Assembly (NCBI RefSeq): GCF_025165795.1
Contig: NZ_JAJAGO010000016.1
Location: 108,659 to 172,658 of the forward strand
DNA length: 64,000 nt
Direction of reading: 5' to 3'
From: Streptomyces gossypii
GTDB taxonomy: Bacteria; Actinomycetota; Actinomycetes; Streptomycetales; Streptomycetaceae
Made by a program: the position numbers and the translations under genes. Position 1 is the stretch's first letter. Each line of letters begins with the position of its first letter. The notes below the pieces were generated by a model. That model was given only the letters and a program-made list of their open reading frames with translations, searched no databases and had not been told where the DNA came from. Positions 24,905 to 33,175 of the stretch are shown here, in pieces.

Positions 24905-25909
24905 TCAGAGCTGCTCGCCCACGAAGACCGTGAGGTCGACGAGGCGGTTGGAGTAACCCCACTCGTTGTCGTACCAGCCGACGATCTTGACCTGGGCGCC
25001 CTGGCTCATGGTCAGGCCGGAGTCGAGGGTGCAGGAGGCGGGCCAGTTGACGATGTCCGAGGAGACGATCGGGTCCTCGGTGTACTCCAGGTAGCCCTTG
25101 AGCTGGCCCTCGGCGGCCTTCTGGAAGGCCGTGTTGACCTCGTCCCTGGTCACCTCGCGGTCCAGCTCCAGCACCAGGTCGGTGACCGAACCGGTGGGCA
25201 CGGGCACCCGCATGGCGATGCCGTCGAGCTTGCCCTTGAGCTGCGGGAGGACGAGGGCGGTCGCCTTGGCAGCGCCGGTCGAGGTGGGGATGATGTTCTC
25301 TGCGGCGGCACGGGCGCGGCGCAGGTCCTTGTGCGGGAAGTCCAGGATGCGCTGGTCGTTCGTGTACGCGTGGACCGTCGTCATCATGCCCTTGACGATG
25401 CCGAAGCTCTCGTCCATGACCTTGGCCATCGGCGCCACACAGTTGGTGGTGCAGGAGGCGTTGGAGATGACGTGGTGGTTCGCCGCGTCGTACTTGTCCT
25501 GGTTGACGCCCATCACGATCGTGATGTCCTCGTCCTTGGCCGGAGCCGAGATGAGGACCTTCTTCGCGCCGGCGGCGATGTGCTTCGCCGCGTCCTCGCG
25601 CTTGGTGAAGATGCCGGTGGACTCGATCACGACATCGGCGCCGAGGTCCCTCCAGGGGAGCTGCGCCGGGTCGCGCTCAGCCATCGTCTTGAAGGTCTGG
25701 TCACCCACCGTGATGGTGTCTGCGGTGTGGCTGACCTTCTGCTTCAGACGGCCGAGGATGCTGTCGTACTTCAGCAGGTGAACCAAGGTCGCGTTGTCGG
25801 TCAGGTCGTTGACACCGACGATCTCGACATCCGCTCCCTGCTCCAGAAGGGCGCGGAAGTAATTGCGACCGATGCGGCCAAAGCCATTGATGCCTACGCG
25901 GATCGTCAC
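24905..25909 (-). CDS. gap: glyceraldehyde-3-phosphate dehydrogenase, type I
   Basis: A 334-residue NAD-dependent dehydrogenase. The nucleotide fold starts VGINGFGRIGRN. The catalytic cysteine lies in ASCTTNC, and HAYTNDQ and WYDNEWGYSNR are present. GTG start with GAGGAG 8-10 bp upstream. First gene of the gap-pgk-tpiA glycolytic set, with a hairpin on each side. Confidence 0.97.
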   Translation of the reverse strand: MTIRVGINGFGRIGRNYFRALLEQGADVEIVGVNDLTDNATLVHLLKYDSILGRLKQKVSHTADTITVGDQTFKTMAERDPAQLPWRDLGADVVIESTGIFTKREDAAKHIAAGAKKVLISAPAKDEDITIVMGVNQDKYDAANHHVISNASCTTNCVAPMAKVMDESFGIVKGMMTTVHAYTNDQRILDFPHKDLRRARAAAENIIPTSTGAAKATALVLPQLKGKLDGIAMRVPVPTGSVTDLVLELDREVTRDEVNTAFQKAAEGQLKGYLEYTEDPIVSSDIVNWPASCTLDSGLTMSQGAQVKIVGWYDNEWGYSNRLVDLTVFVGEQL

Positions 25910-26149
25910 GAACCGATCTCCTCGTTGGTGCGCCGGTATGGACTCCGGCGATGCTGTATGGGATGTCCCCGACCACCTCCGACCCTACCGCGCCAAGGGC
26001 CCCACGGTGACATCGCCTTCCCGGCGGGGGTTGGCCGAATCAGCCGCGCGCGCCCTGCGTCGCGGCGGCTCCCGCGGGGCGGGCGGGCCCACGGCTTGCG
26101 CCTGGCGGCAGGCCGCGGAACGTCGCACCGCCGCAGCTGTGGGCTCCCC

Positions 26150-26215
26150 GGAACGCTGGTTCGGCGGTGCCCACCCGGCGGCGCTGCCGGGTGGGCACCG
26201 CCGAACCGGCGTTCC
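26150..26215. repeat. 30-bp near-perfect inverted repeat (hairpin) between whiA and gap
   Basis: Left arm 26150-26179 begins GGAACGCTGGTTCGGCGGTG. The right arm, 26186-26215, is its complement at 29 of 30 positions, and the exception can form G-U. The loop is GGCGCT. In a 397-bp intergenic region otherwise without a gene, this is far longer than an ordinary terminator. Just beyond it, GCCGGGGCACTGC repeats twice and a third time in part (26216-26254). Confidence 0.8.
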
Positions 26216-26306
26216 GCCGGGGCACTGCTCGCCGGGGCACTGCCCGCCGGGGCCGCGCGCCGTGGCGGCGGGAAGAGCCGGAGCGCGGGCCGGTGGCAGC
26301 CTCGGG

Positions 26307-27284
26307 TCAGCCGACCATTTCCTCGGTGAGGGTCGCCTCCGTGGCCGGGATGCCGAGATCCTGCGCGCGCTTGTCCGCCATCGCCAGCAGCCGCCGGATG
26401 CGTCCGGCGACCGCGTCCTTGGTCAGCGGCGGGTCGGCGAGCGCGCCCAACTCCTCCAGCGACGCCTGCTTGTGGTCCATCCGCAGCCGCCCGGCCGCCG
26501 CCAGGTGCTCGGGGACCTCCTCGCCCAGGATCTCCAGCGCCCGCTGCACCCGGGCACCTGCCGCCACCGCGGCCCGCGCCGAGCGGCGCAGATTCGCGTC
26601 GTCGAAGTTGGCGAGGCGGTTGGCGGTGGCCCGCACCTCGCGGCGCATCCGGCGCTCCTCCCAGGCCAGCACCGCCTCGTGCGCGCCCAGCCGGGTCAGC
26701 AGCGCACCGATCGCGTCGCCGTCCCGGACCACGACCCGGTCCACCCCGCGCACCTCGCGCGCCTTCGCCGGGATCTGCAGCCTGCGGGCCGCGCCGACCA
26801 GGGCGAGGGCCGCCTCGGGCCCCGGGCAGGTGACCTCCAGGGAGGAGGAGCGGCCCGGCTCCGTCAGCGAACCGTGTGCCAGGAAGGCACCGCGCCAGGC
26901 GGCCTCGGCATCACAGGTGGCCCCAGAGACCACCTGCGGCGGGAGCCCCCGGATCGGGCGCCCCCGGCTGTCCACCAGCCCCGTCTGGCGGGCCAGCTGG
27001 TCGCCGCCCGCCACCACCCGTACGACGTAGCGCGAGCCGCGCCGGAGTCCGCCCGGGGCCATCACCACCAGATCGGAGGCGTGCCCGAAGATCTCCAGCA
27101 CGTCCTTGCGCAGCCTGCGGGCCGCGATCCCCGTGTCGAGCTCCGCTTCGATCACGATCCGGCCGCTCACCAGGTGGAGGCCGCCCGCGAACCGCAGGAT
27201 CGAAGAGACCTCCGACTTCCGGCAGCAGGTCCGGGTGACGGGGAGCCGGGAGATTTCATCCTTCACCGCTGCCGTCATCGCCAT
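26307..27284 (-). CDS. whiA: sporulation transcription factor WhiA
   Basis: A 325-residue WhiA, which with WhiB controls septation of aerial hyphae and also occurs across Gram-positives. It starts MAMTAAVKDEISRLPVTRTCCRK. The N-terminal LAGLIDADG-like domain is followed by a C-terminal helix-turn-helix (LRMDHKQASLEELGALADPPLTKDAVAGRIRRLL). The start overlaps the yvcK stop by 10 bp, giving the conserved rapZ-yvcK-whiA operon. Confidence 0.95.
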   Translation of the reverse strand: MAMTAAVKDEISRLPVTRTCCRKSEVSSILRFAGGLHLVSGRIVIEAELDTGIAARRLRKDVLEIFGHASDLVVMAPGGLRRGSRYVVRVVAGGDQLARQTGLVDSRGRPIRGLPPQVVSGATCDAEAAWRGAFLAHGSLTEPGRSSSLEVTCPGPEAALALVGAARRLQIPAKAREVRGVDRVVVRDGDAIGALLTRLGAHEAVLAWEERRMRREVRATANRLANFDDANLRRSARAAVAAGARVQRALEILGEEVPEHLAAAGRLRMDHKQASLEELGALADPPLTKDAVAGRIRRLLAMADKRAQDLGIPATEATLTEEMVG

Positions 27285-28327
27285 GGGCCGATCCTTCCAT
27301 GCATCCGAAAAATACGGTCGTACGCGGCTGCCAGCAGCTCCGGGTCGTGCCTGGCCGAGCCCTCCGCAGGCCCTTCGGCCTGCGAGGTGGCCCCTGGCGC
27401 CGCCACCGGCGCCAGCGCGACGGTCGCCCCGAGCCGCTCGGCGGCCTCGCGGAGACTGTCCTGGTCCGGCACTGCGGCCTGGTCGGCCAACACCACGTCA
27501 AAGGCGAGTTTAGGGGCGTGTCGGGCCAAAACCTCCAAATGACGCTGCGGGGAGAAGCCATCCGTTTCTCCGGGCTGCGGAGCGAGGTTGAGCGAGAGCA
27601 CCCGCCTGGCCTTGGTCTCCTGGAGCGCGTCGAGCAGCTCGGGGACCAGCAGGTGCGGGATCACGGATGAGAACCAGGACCCCGGCCCGAGCACCACCCA
27701 GTCCGCGTCCAGCACGGCCCGTACGGCTTCCGGCACGGCCGGAGGGTCCTGCGGCACCAGGTGCACCTGCTGCACCTCGCCGGGCGTCAGGGCGACGGTC
27801 GCCTGCCCGCACACCGTCGACAGACCCTGCGGGTCGGCCGGGTCGTGCCCCCGGACCCGCGCCTGGAGTTCCAGCGGGACGGCGGACATCGGGAGCACCC
27901 GGCCGTGCGCGCCGAGCAGTCTGCCCACCAGGTCGAGCGCCTGTACGTGGTCCCCGAGCTGCTCCCAGAGCGCGACGATCAGCAGATTGCCGACGGCGTG
28001 TTCGTGCAGGTCGCCCTTGCTCTCGAAGCGGTGCTGGATGACCTCGGCCCAGGTACGGCCCCATTCGTCGTCGCCGCAGAGCGCGGCCAGCGCCTTGCGC
28101 AGGTCACCCGGCGGCAGTACGCCCAGCTCGTCGCGGAGGCGCCCGCTGGAGCCGCCGTCGTCGGCGACGGTGACGACGGCGGTGAGGTCGCCGGTGATGC
28201 GCCGCAGCGCCGTCAGGGAGGCGGACAGGCCCATGCCGCCGCCGAGGGCGACCACCTTGGGCTGTGTGCCGCGCCGCCCGGCCGGGCCGCCGCCGAGCCG
28301 TCGCAGGCGTATGGTCCTGCGCGGCAT
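27275..28327 (-). CDS. yvcK: gluconeogenesis factor YvcK/CofD-like protein
   Basis: A 350-residue member of the CofD/YvcK fold. KVVALGGGMGLSASLTALR binds a nucleotide sugar in homologues. TVADDGGSSGRLRDELGVLPPGDLRKALAAL and HAVGNLLIVAL are family signatures. In firmicutes and mycobacteria it binds UDP-sugars and supports carbon metabolism and cell shape. It overlaps rapZ by one base (TAATG) and whiA by ten, so all three are translated together. Confidence 0.9.
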   Translation of the reverse strand: MPRRTIRLRRLGGGPAGRRGTQPKVVALGGGMGLSASLTALRRITGDLTAVVTVADDGGSSGRLRDELGVLPPGDLRKALAALCGDDEWGRTWAEVIQHRFESKGDLHEHAVGNLLIVALWEQLGDHVQALDLVGRLLGAHGRVLPMSAVPLELQARVRGHDPADPQGLSTVCGQATVALTPGEVQQVHLVPQDPPAVPEAVRAVLDADWVVLGPGSWFSSVIPHLLVPELLDALQETKARRVLSLNLAPQPGETDGFSPQRHLEVLARHAPKLAFDVVLADQAAVPDQDSLREAAERLGATVALAPVAAPGATSQAEGPAEGSARHDPELLAAAYDRIFRMHGRIGPWR

Positions 28328-29322
28328 TACTCGCGGCCCATGTCCCGATGCACGACGACGGTCTCCACGCCCTCGTCGGACAGTCGGCGGGCCAGCCGTT
28401 CGGACATGGCGACCGAGCGGTGCTTGCCGCCGGTGCAGCCGACGGCGACGGTGACGTAACGCTTGCCTTCGCGGCGGTAACCGGCGGCGATCAGCTGGAG
28501 CAGCTCCACATAGCGGTCGAGGAACTCCTTGGCTCCGGGCTGGTTGAACACATAGCCGGAGACCTCTTCGTTCAGCCCGGTGAAGGGGCGCAGCTCCGGC
28601 ACCCAGTGCGGGTTGGGCAGGAAGCGGCAGTCCACGACGAGATCGGCGTCAACGGGCAGTCCGTACTTGTACCCGAAAGACATCACCGTCGCGCGCAGCT
28701 CGGGCTCCTCGTCGCCGGCGAACTGGGCGTCCAGCTTGGCGCGGAGCTCGTGCACGTTGAGGCTCGAGGTGTCGATGACCAGGTCGGCGTCGCCGCGCAG
28801 CTCGCGCAGCAGGTCGCGCTCGGCCTCGATGCCGTCCACGATCCGCCCGTCACCCTGGAGCGGGTGCGGCCGCCGGACGGACTCGAAGCGGCGTACCAGC
28901 GCCTCGTCGGACGCCTCCAGGAAGACCGTCCGCCGGGTGACCTGCTTGCCGTCCAGCTCGACGAGGGACTGCTTGAGGTTGTCGAAGAACCGCCTGCCCC
29001 GGACGTCGACGACGGCGGCGATCCGGGCGACGTTGCCCTGCGAGCGGGCACCGAGGTCGACCATCGTCGGGATCAGTGAGGGCGGCAGGTTGTCGACGAC
29101 GAACCAGCCGAGGTCCTCCAGGCACTTCGCGGCGGTGCTACGGCCCGCTCCGGACATGCCGGAGATGATCACCAGCTCGGGGATCGTCGCTTCATCGGCG
29201 GCTGCTTCCGCCGCCTTGGCCGTGCTCACCTGTGCTGCTCCGTCTCCTGGGCTGGTGCTGGGCTGGTCTTCAGGCCCGCTCTGGTCTTCAGGTCTGCTCT
29301 GGTCTTCGTGTGCCGTGCTCAT
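28327..29322 (-). CDS. rapZ: RapZ/YvcJ family nucleotide-binding protein
   Basis: A 331-residue P-loop protein. Walker A is GMSGAGRS and the RapZ C-terminal domain includes VGCTGGKHRSVAMSERLARRL. In E. coli RapZ guides RNase E to the GlmZ sRNA; in Gram-positives the role is nucleotide binding of unknown consequence. The first 35 residues are an unusual acidic repeat (EDQSRPEDQSGPEDQ). First gene of the rapZ-yvcK-whiA operon. Confidence 0.92.
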   Translation of the reverse strand: MSTAHEDQSRPEDQSGPEDQPSTSPGDGAAQVSTAKAAEAAADEATIPELVIISGMSGAGRSTAAKCLEDLGWFVVDNLPPSLIPTMVDLGARSQGNVARIAAVVDVRGRRFFDNLKQSLVELDGKQVTRRTVFLEASDEALVRRFESVRRPHPLQGDGRIVDGIEAERDLLRELRGDADLVIDTSSLNVHELRAKLDAQFAGDEEPELRATVMSFGYKYGLPVDADLVVDCRFLPNPHWVPELRPFTGLNEEVSGYVFNQPGAKEFLDRYVELLQLIAAGYRREGKRYVTVAVGCTGGKHRSVAMSERLARRLSDEGVETVVVHRDMGRE

Positions 29323-29343
29323 CGCGCTCCGCCCCCGTCGTAC

Positions 29344-31404
29344 TCACTGTCGTTCTTCTTCCACGATCTCACCCGTGGCGGTGTTCACCGCCGGAGCGGC
29401 CGGTGCCGCCCCCGCCAGCCCGGCGGCGACCGACTCGGCCGTCTTGCGCCCGATGCCCGGCACCTCGCACAGCTGCTCGACGGTGGCGGCACGGAGCCGC
29501 TTCACCGAACCGAAGTGCTTGATGAGCGCTTGCTTACGCGTCTCGCCGAGGCCCGAGACGGCATCGAGCGGGCCCGCCTTCATCGACTTGGCCCGTTTGC
29601 TGCGCTGATAGGTGATCGCGAAACGGTGCGCCTCGTCACGGGCGCGCTGGAGCAGGTAGAGGCCCTCGCTGGTGCGCGGCAGCACCACCGGGTCGTCCTC
29701 ATGCGGCAGCCAGACCTCCTCCAGGCGCTTGGCGAGGCCGCAGACGGCCACGTCGTCGACGCCCAGCTCGTCCAGGGCACGCTGGGCGGCGGCGACCTGC
29801 GGCTGCCCTCCGTCGACGACGAGGAGCTGCGGCGGGTAGGCGAACTTCTTGGGGCGCCCGTCCTCGTCCCGGCCGGTGAGTCCTTCCGGGGCGCCGGACT
29901 CGGTGTCCTCCAGCGGGACGTCGGACGCCTCGTCGAGGGCCGCACCGGCAGCCGTGTGCGGGGGCGCGCCCGTCTCGCCCGCGGGCCCCCACTCGCCCGT
30001 CCGCTGCTTCTCCCGGAGGTAGCGCCGGAAGCGGCGGCTGATCACCTCGTGCATGGCCCGTACGTCGTCCTGCCCGGCGAAGGACTTGATCTGGAAGCGG
30101 CGGTATTCGCTCTTGCGCGCGAGGCCGTCCTCCAGCACGACCATCGACGCGACGACGTCGTCACCCTGGAGGTGCGAGATGTCGAAGCACTCGATCCGCA
30201 GGGGCGCGGAGTCCAGGCCGAGCGCCTGGGCGATCTCCTCCAGCGCCCTGGAGCGGGTGGTCAGGTCGGAGGCCCGCTTCGTCTTGTGGAGGGCCAGCGA
30301 CTGCTGGGCGTTGCGCCGCACCGTCTCCATCAGGTCGCGCTTGTCGCCGCGCTGCGGGATGCGCAGGCTGACGGCCGCGCCCCGGCGGTCGGTGAGCCAT
30401 TGCGCTATCGGCTCCACCGGATCCGGCAGCGCGGGCACCAGCACCTCCTTGGGCACGGCGTCGCCGCTCTCCTCGCCGTAGAGCTGCTGGAGGGCGTGCT
30501 CGACCAGCCCGGCCGTGCCGACCTCCTCGACCTTGTCGGTGACCCAGCCCCGCTGGCCGCGCACCCGCCCGCCGCGCACATGGAAGATCTGCAGCGCGGC
30601 CTCCAGTTCGTCCTCGGCCACGGCGATCAGGTCGGCGTCGGTGGCGTCGGTGAGCACCACCGCGTTCTTCTCCATGGCGCGCCGGAGGGCCCCGATGTCG
30701 TCACGCAGCCGGGCTGCCTTCTCGTACTCCATCGCCTCGGCCGCCTCCTGCATCCGGGTTTCCAGGCGGCGCAGGTAGGTGCCGGTGCGGCCGGCCATGA
30801 AGTCGCAGAACTCGTCGGCGAGTTCCCGGTGGTCCTCGGGGCTGATCCGGCCGACGCAGGGGGCGGAGCACTTGCCGATGTAGCCCAGCAGGCAGGGGCG
30901 GCCTATCTGCGCGGAGCGCTTGAAGACGCCGGCCGAGCAGGTGCGTACGGGAAAGACCCGCAGCATCAGGTCGACGGTCTCCCGGATGGCCCAGGCGTGC
31001 CCGTACGGCCCGAAGTAGCGCACGCCCTTGCGCTTGGGGCCACGCAGCACCTGGACTCGGGGGTACTCCTCGTTCATGGTCACCGCGAGGGAGGGATAGC
31101 TCTTGTCGTCGCGGTACTTGACGTTGAAGCGGGGGTCGTACTCCTTGATCCAGGAGTACTCCAGCTGGAGCGCCTCGACCTCGGTGCTGACGACCGTCCA
31201 CTCGACTGAGGCGGCCGTGGTCACCATCGTGCGGGTGCGCGGGTGGAGACCGGCCAGATCCTGGAAGTAGCTGGCGAGCCGCGAGCGCAGGCTTTTCGCC
31301 TTCCCGACGTAGATCACCCGGCGGTGCGCGTCGCGGAAGCGGTAGACCCCTGGGGAGTCGGGGATCTGTCCCGGCTTGGGGCGGTAAGTGGAGGGGTCAG
31401 CCAT
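29344..31404 (-). CDS. uvrC: excinuclease ABC subunit C
   Basis: A 686-residue nuclease that makes the dual incision in nucleotide excision repair. The GIY-YIG domain is PDSPGVYRFRD...VIYVGKAKSLRSRLASYF. The UvrB-binding UVR motif is near residue 215 (MQEAAEAMEYEKAARLRDDI). The RNase H-like half includes ECFDISHLQGDDVVASMVV and LLVVDGGQPQVAAA, and tandem helix-hairpin-helices close the protein. TAGGGT (31412-31417) lies 7 bp before the ATG, suggesting a leaderless mRNA. Confidence 0.96.
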   Translation of the reverse strand: MADPSTYRPKPGQIPDSPGVYRFRDAHRRVIYVGKAKSLRSRLASYFQDLAGLHPRTRTMVTTAASVEWTVVSTEVEALQLEYSWIKEYDPRFNVKYRDDKSYPSLAVTMNEEYPRVQVLRGPKRKGVRYFGPYGHAWAIRETVDLMLRVFPVRTCSAGVFKRSAQIGRPCLLGYIGKCSAPCVGRISPEDHRELADEFCDFMAGRTGTYLRRLETRMQEAAEAMEYEKAARLRDDIGALRRAMEKNAVVLTDATDADLIAVAEDELEAALQIFHVRGGRVRGQRGWVTDKVEEVGTAGLVEHALQQLYGEESGDAVPKEVLVPALPDPVEPIAQWLTDRRGAAVSLRIPQRGDKRDLMETVRRNAQQSLALHKTKRASDLTTRSRALEEIAQALGLDSAPLRIECFDISHLQGDDVVASMVVLEDGLARKSEYRRFQIKSFAGQDDVRAMHEVISRRFRRYLREKQRTGEWGPAGETGAPPHTAAGAALDEASDVPLEDTESGAPEGLTGRDEDGRPKKFAYPPQLLVVDGGQPQVAAAQRALDELGVDDVAVCGLAKRLEEVWLPHEDDPVVLPRTSEGLYLLQRARDEAHRFAITYQRSKRAKSMKAGPLDAVSGLGETRKQALIKHFGSVKRLRAATVEQLCEVPGIGRKTAESVAAGLAGAAPAAPAVNTATGEIVEEERQ

Positions 31405-31505
31405 GAGTCACACCCTACTTCCGGACCCCCGCCCCGGAAGGCCGTAGGGCCTCTCCGGTCCGGGGTTTGCGGGGCCGCCCCGCCTGCGCTCGGCGGCCGG
31501 CGGGC

Positions 31506-32162
31506 TCACCAGCCGCGTTCGCGCCACTCCTGGATGTGCGGACGCTCGTTGCCGAGGGTGGTGTCCGAGCCGTGGCCCGGGTAGACCCAGGTTTCGTCGG
31601 GGAGGGCTGCGAAGAGCTTGGCCTCCACGTCGTGCAGCAGGCTCGCGAACCGCGACGCGTCGCCCCAGGTGTTGCCGATGCCGCCGGGGAAGAGGCAGTC
31701 GCCGGTGAACAGGTGCGGATGGCCGTGCGGGTCGTCGTAGACCAGGGCGATGGAGCCGGGGGTGTGCCCGGCGAGATGCACGGCGGTCAGCTGGGCGGCG
31801 CCGAACCGCACGGTGTCGCCGTCCGCCAGCGGGACGTCGGTGGGGACGGGGATGCCCTCGGCGTCCCTGCTGCCCGCGTAGGTCCGGGCGTCGGTGGCCT
31901 GCACGACGGTGTCCAGCGCCTGCCAGTGGTCCTGGTGCTGGTGGGTGGTGACGACGCCGGTGACGCCGTCGTCACCGATGAGCCGCAACAGGGTGTCCGG
32001 CTCATTGGCGGCGTCGATCATCAGCTGCTCGCCGGTGGCCCGGCAGCGCAGCAGATAGGCGTTGTTGTCCATGGGGCCGACCGCGACCTTGGAGATCATC
32101 ATATCGGCGAGTTCGTGCACGTCAGGCGCTCCGCCGACCTTCACCACTCCGCTGTAAGCCAT
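31506..32162 (-). CDS. metallo-beta-lactamase fold hydrolase (glyoxalase II-like)
   Basis: A 218-residue cytoplasmic protein with the HxHxDH zinc motif THQHQDHW, then HLAGHTPGSIALVYDD, LFTGDCLFPGGIG and VYPGHGSDTTLGNE. The order of metal ligands fits hydroxyacylglutathione hydrolase relatives. In an organism that uses mycothiol it may cleave a mycothiol thioester. It sits between uvrC and a mycothiol-dependent isomerase-like gene. Confidence 0.82.
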   Translation of the reverse strand: MAYSGVVKVGGAPDVHELADMMISKVAVGPMDNNAYLLRCRATGEQLMIDAANEPDTLLRLIGDDGVTGVVTTHQHQDHWQALDTVVQATDARTYAGSRDAEGIPVPTDVPLADGDTVRFGAAQLTAVHLAGHTPGSIALVYDDPHGHPHLFTGDCLFPGGIGNTWGDASRFASLLHDVEAKLFAALPDETWVYPGHGSDTTLGNERPHIQEWRERGW

Positions 32163-32277
32163 GGAGCAACGGTAGCGCTCCGCGAGGCGCCTGACAGCCC
32201 GCGGTTCTCGTCCGGTCCGGCGACTTTCGGGTCGGCGCCGGACCGGGAACGAAGCGTCATCACACCGAAGCGAAGCG

Positions 32278-33000
32278 TCACAGCACCGGGAGCACCGGCA
32301 GGGGTGCGGCGGCCGAGAGCCCGCTGCCGGTCGTCCGGCCGGTGAGCCAGCCGGTCAGCGCGGCGGGCGTGCCCACGATGACCAGCGGGTCACCCGTGGC
32401 CGCGCCGGTGCGCCAGCTGCGGCCGTCCTCCGCACGCAGCTCGATTGCCTCCCGGACGTCCGGGTGGCCGGTGAAGCGCTTGGCCATGTTGGCGGTCTCA
32501 CGGTCGGTGAACTCGGCGGACAGGTCCTCGATCGTGTACCCGATGCCGAGGTCGACGTGGTGCAGCTCGACCTCGATCAGGCGACGGAAGGGGATGCCGG
32601 AGGCGAGATCCTTGACACCATTGCGCAGCTCGACGGTGCGCTGCCAGCCCTCGTCATCCTGGGCGGCGAACAGGGCGTCGAGCTGGTCGGATGCGGTGCG
32701 CACATCGGCGAGCTGCTCGGCGAGGGGGCGGTGCGCGTCCCGCTCGATGTCGGCGTCACGGATCTCGGCACCCGCGTACATCGGCCGTCCGGAGAGTACG
32801 TTGATGAGAGCGTCGGCGTTGCGCGCGAGATGGGCGAGCACGTGGCCGCGAGTCCAGCCGGGAAGCTGGGAGGGCTCCGTGACCGCGTCCGGCTCCAGGG
32901 CTTCGGTCGCAGCCAGCAGGCGGTCGGTGGCCTCCCGTACGACGGCGGCGTCGGCCGTCGCGGCGGCTGCGGGGGGCAGGTCGTGTGCTGACGAATTCAT
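32278..33000 (-). CDS. mycothiol-dependent maleylpyruvate isomerase-like (DinB fold) protein
   Basis: A 240-residue protein with the MDMPI N-terminal domain: LPGWTRGHVLAHLARNADAL supplies a metal-ligand His, and VELHHVDLGIGY supplies the others. The family uses mycothiol as cofactor or conjugates it. The ATG at 33000 lacks a strong ribosome binding site; upstream in-frame starts would encode an unlikely non-helical leader. It is divergent from uvrA. Its substrate is unknown. Confidence 0.78.
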   Translation of the reverse strand: MNSSAHDLPPAAAATADAAVVREATDRLLAATEALEPDAVTEPSQLPGWTRGHVLAHLARNADALINVLSGRPMYAGAEIRDADIERDAHRPLAEQLADVRTASDQLDALFAAQDDEGWQRTVELRNGVKDLASGIPFRRLIEVELHHVDLGIGYTIEDLSAEFTDRETANMAKRFTGHPDVREAIELRAEDGRSWRTGAATGDPLVIVGTPAALTGWLTGRTTGSGLSAAAPLPVLPVL

Positions 33001-33048
33001 GATCCAAACGTACTCGGACCACACCTTCGGGTGAAGGAACCGAGGACT

Positions 33049-33077
33049 GTCAATAAATCGAATGCACGTGCTATAAG
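33049..33077 (+). promoter_or_regulatory. possible uvrA promoter
   Basis: GTCAAT (33049-33054), 17 bp, TATAAG (33072-33077), about 100 bp before uvrA. The -10 is good and the -35 weak. No RecA-NDp motif or LexA box was seen here, unlike uvrB. Confidence 0.35.
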
Positions 33078-33175
33078 CTCGCGGGTACGGCATTTGAAGT
33101 ACACCCTCGCGGCGCCCCCCATACCCTGGGGCAGGGGGCTCCGCCCCTCATCCACAAGGAAAGGTGCCTACCGGC

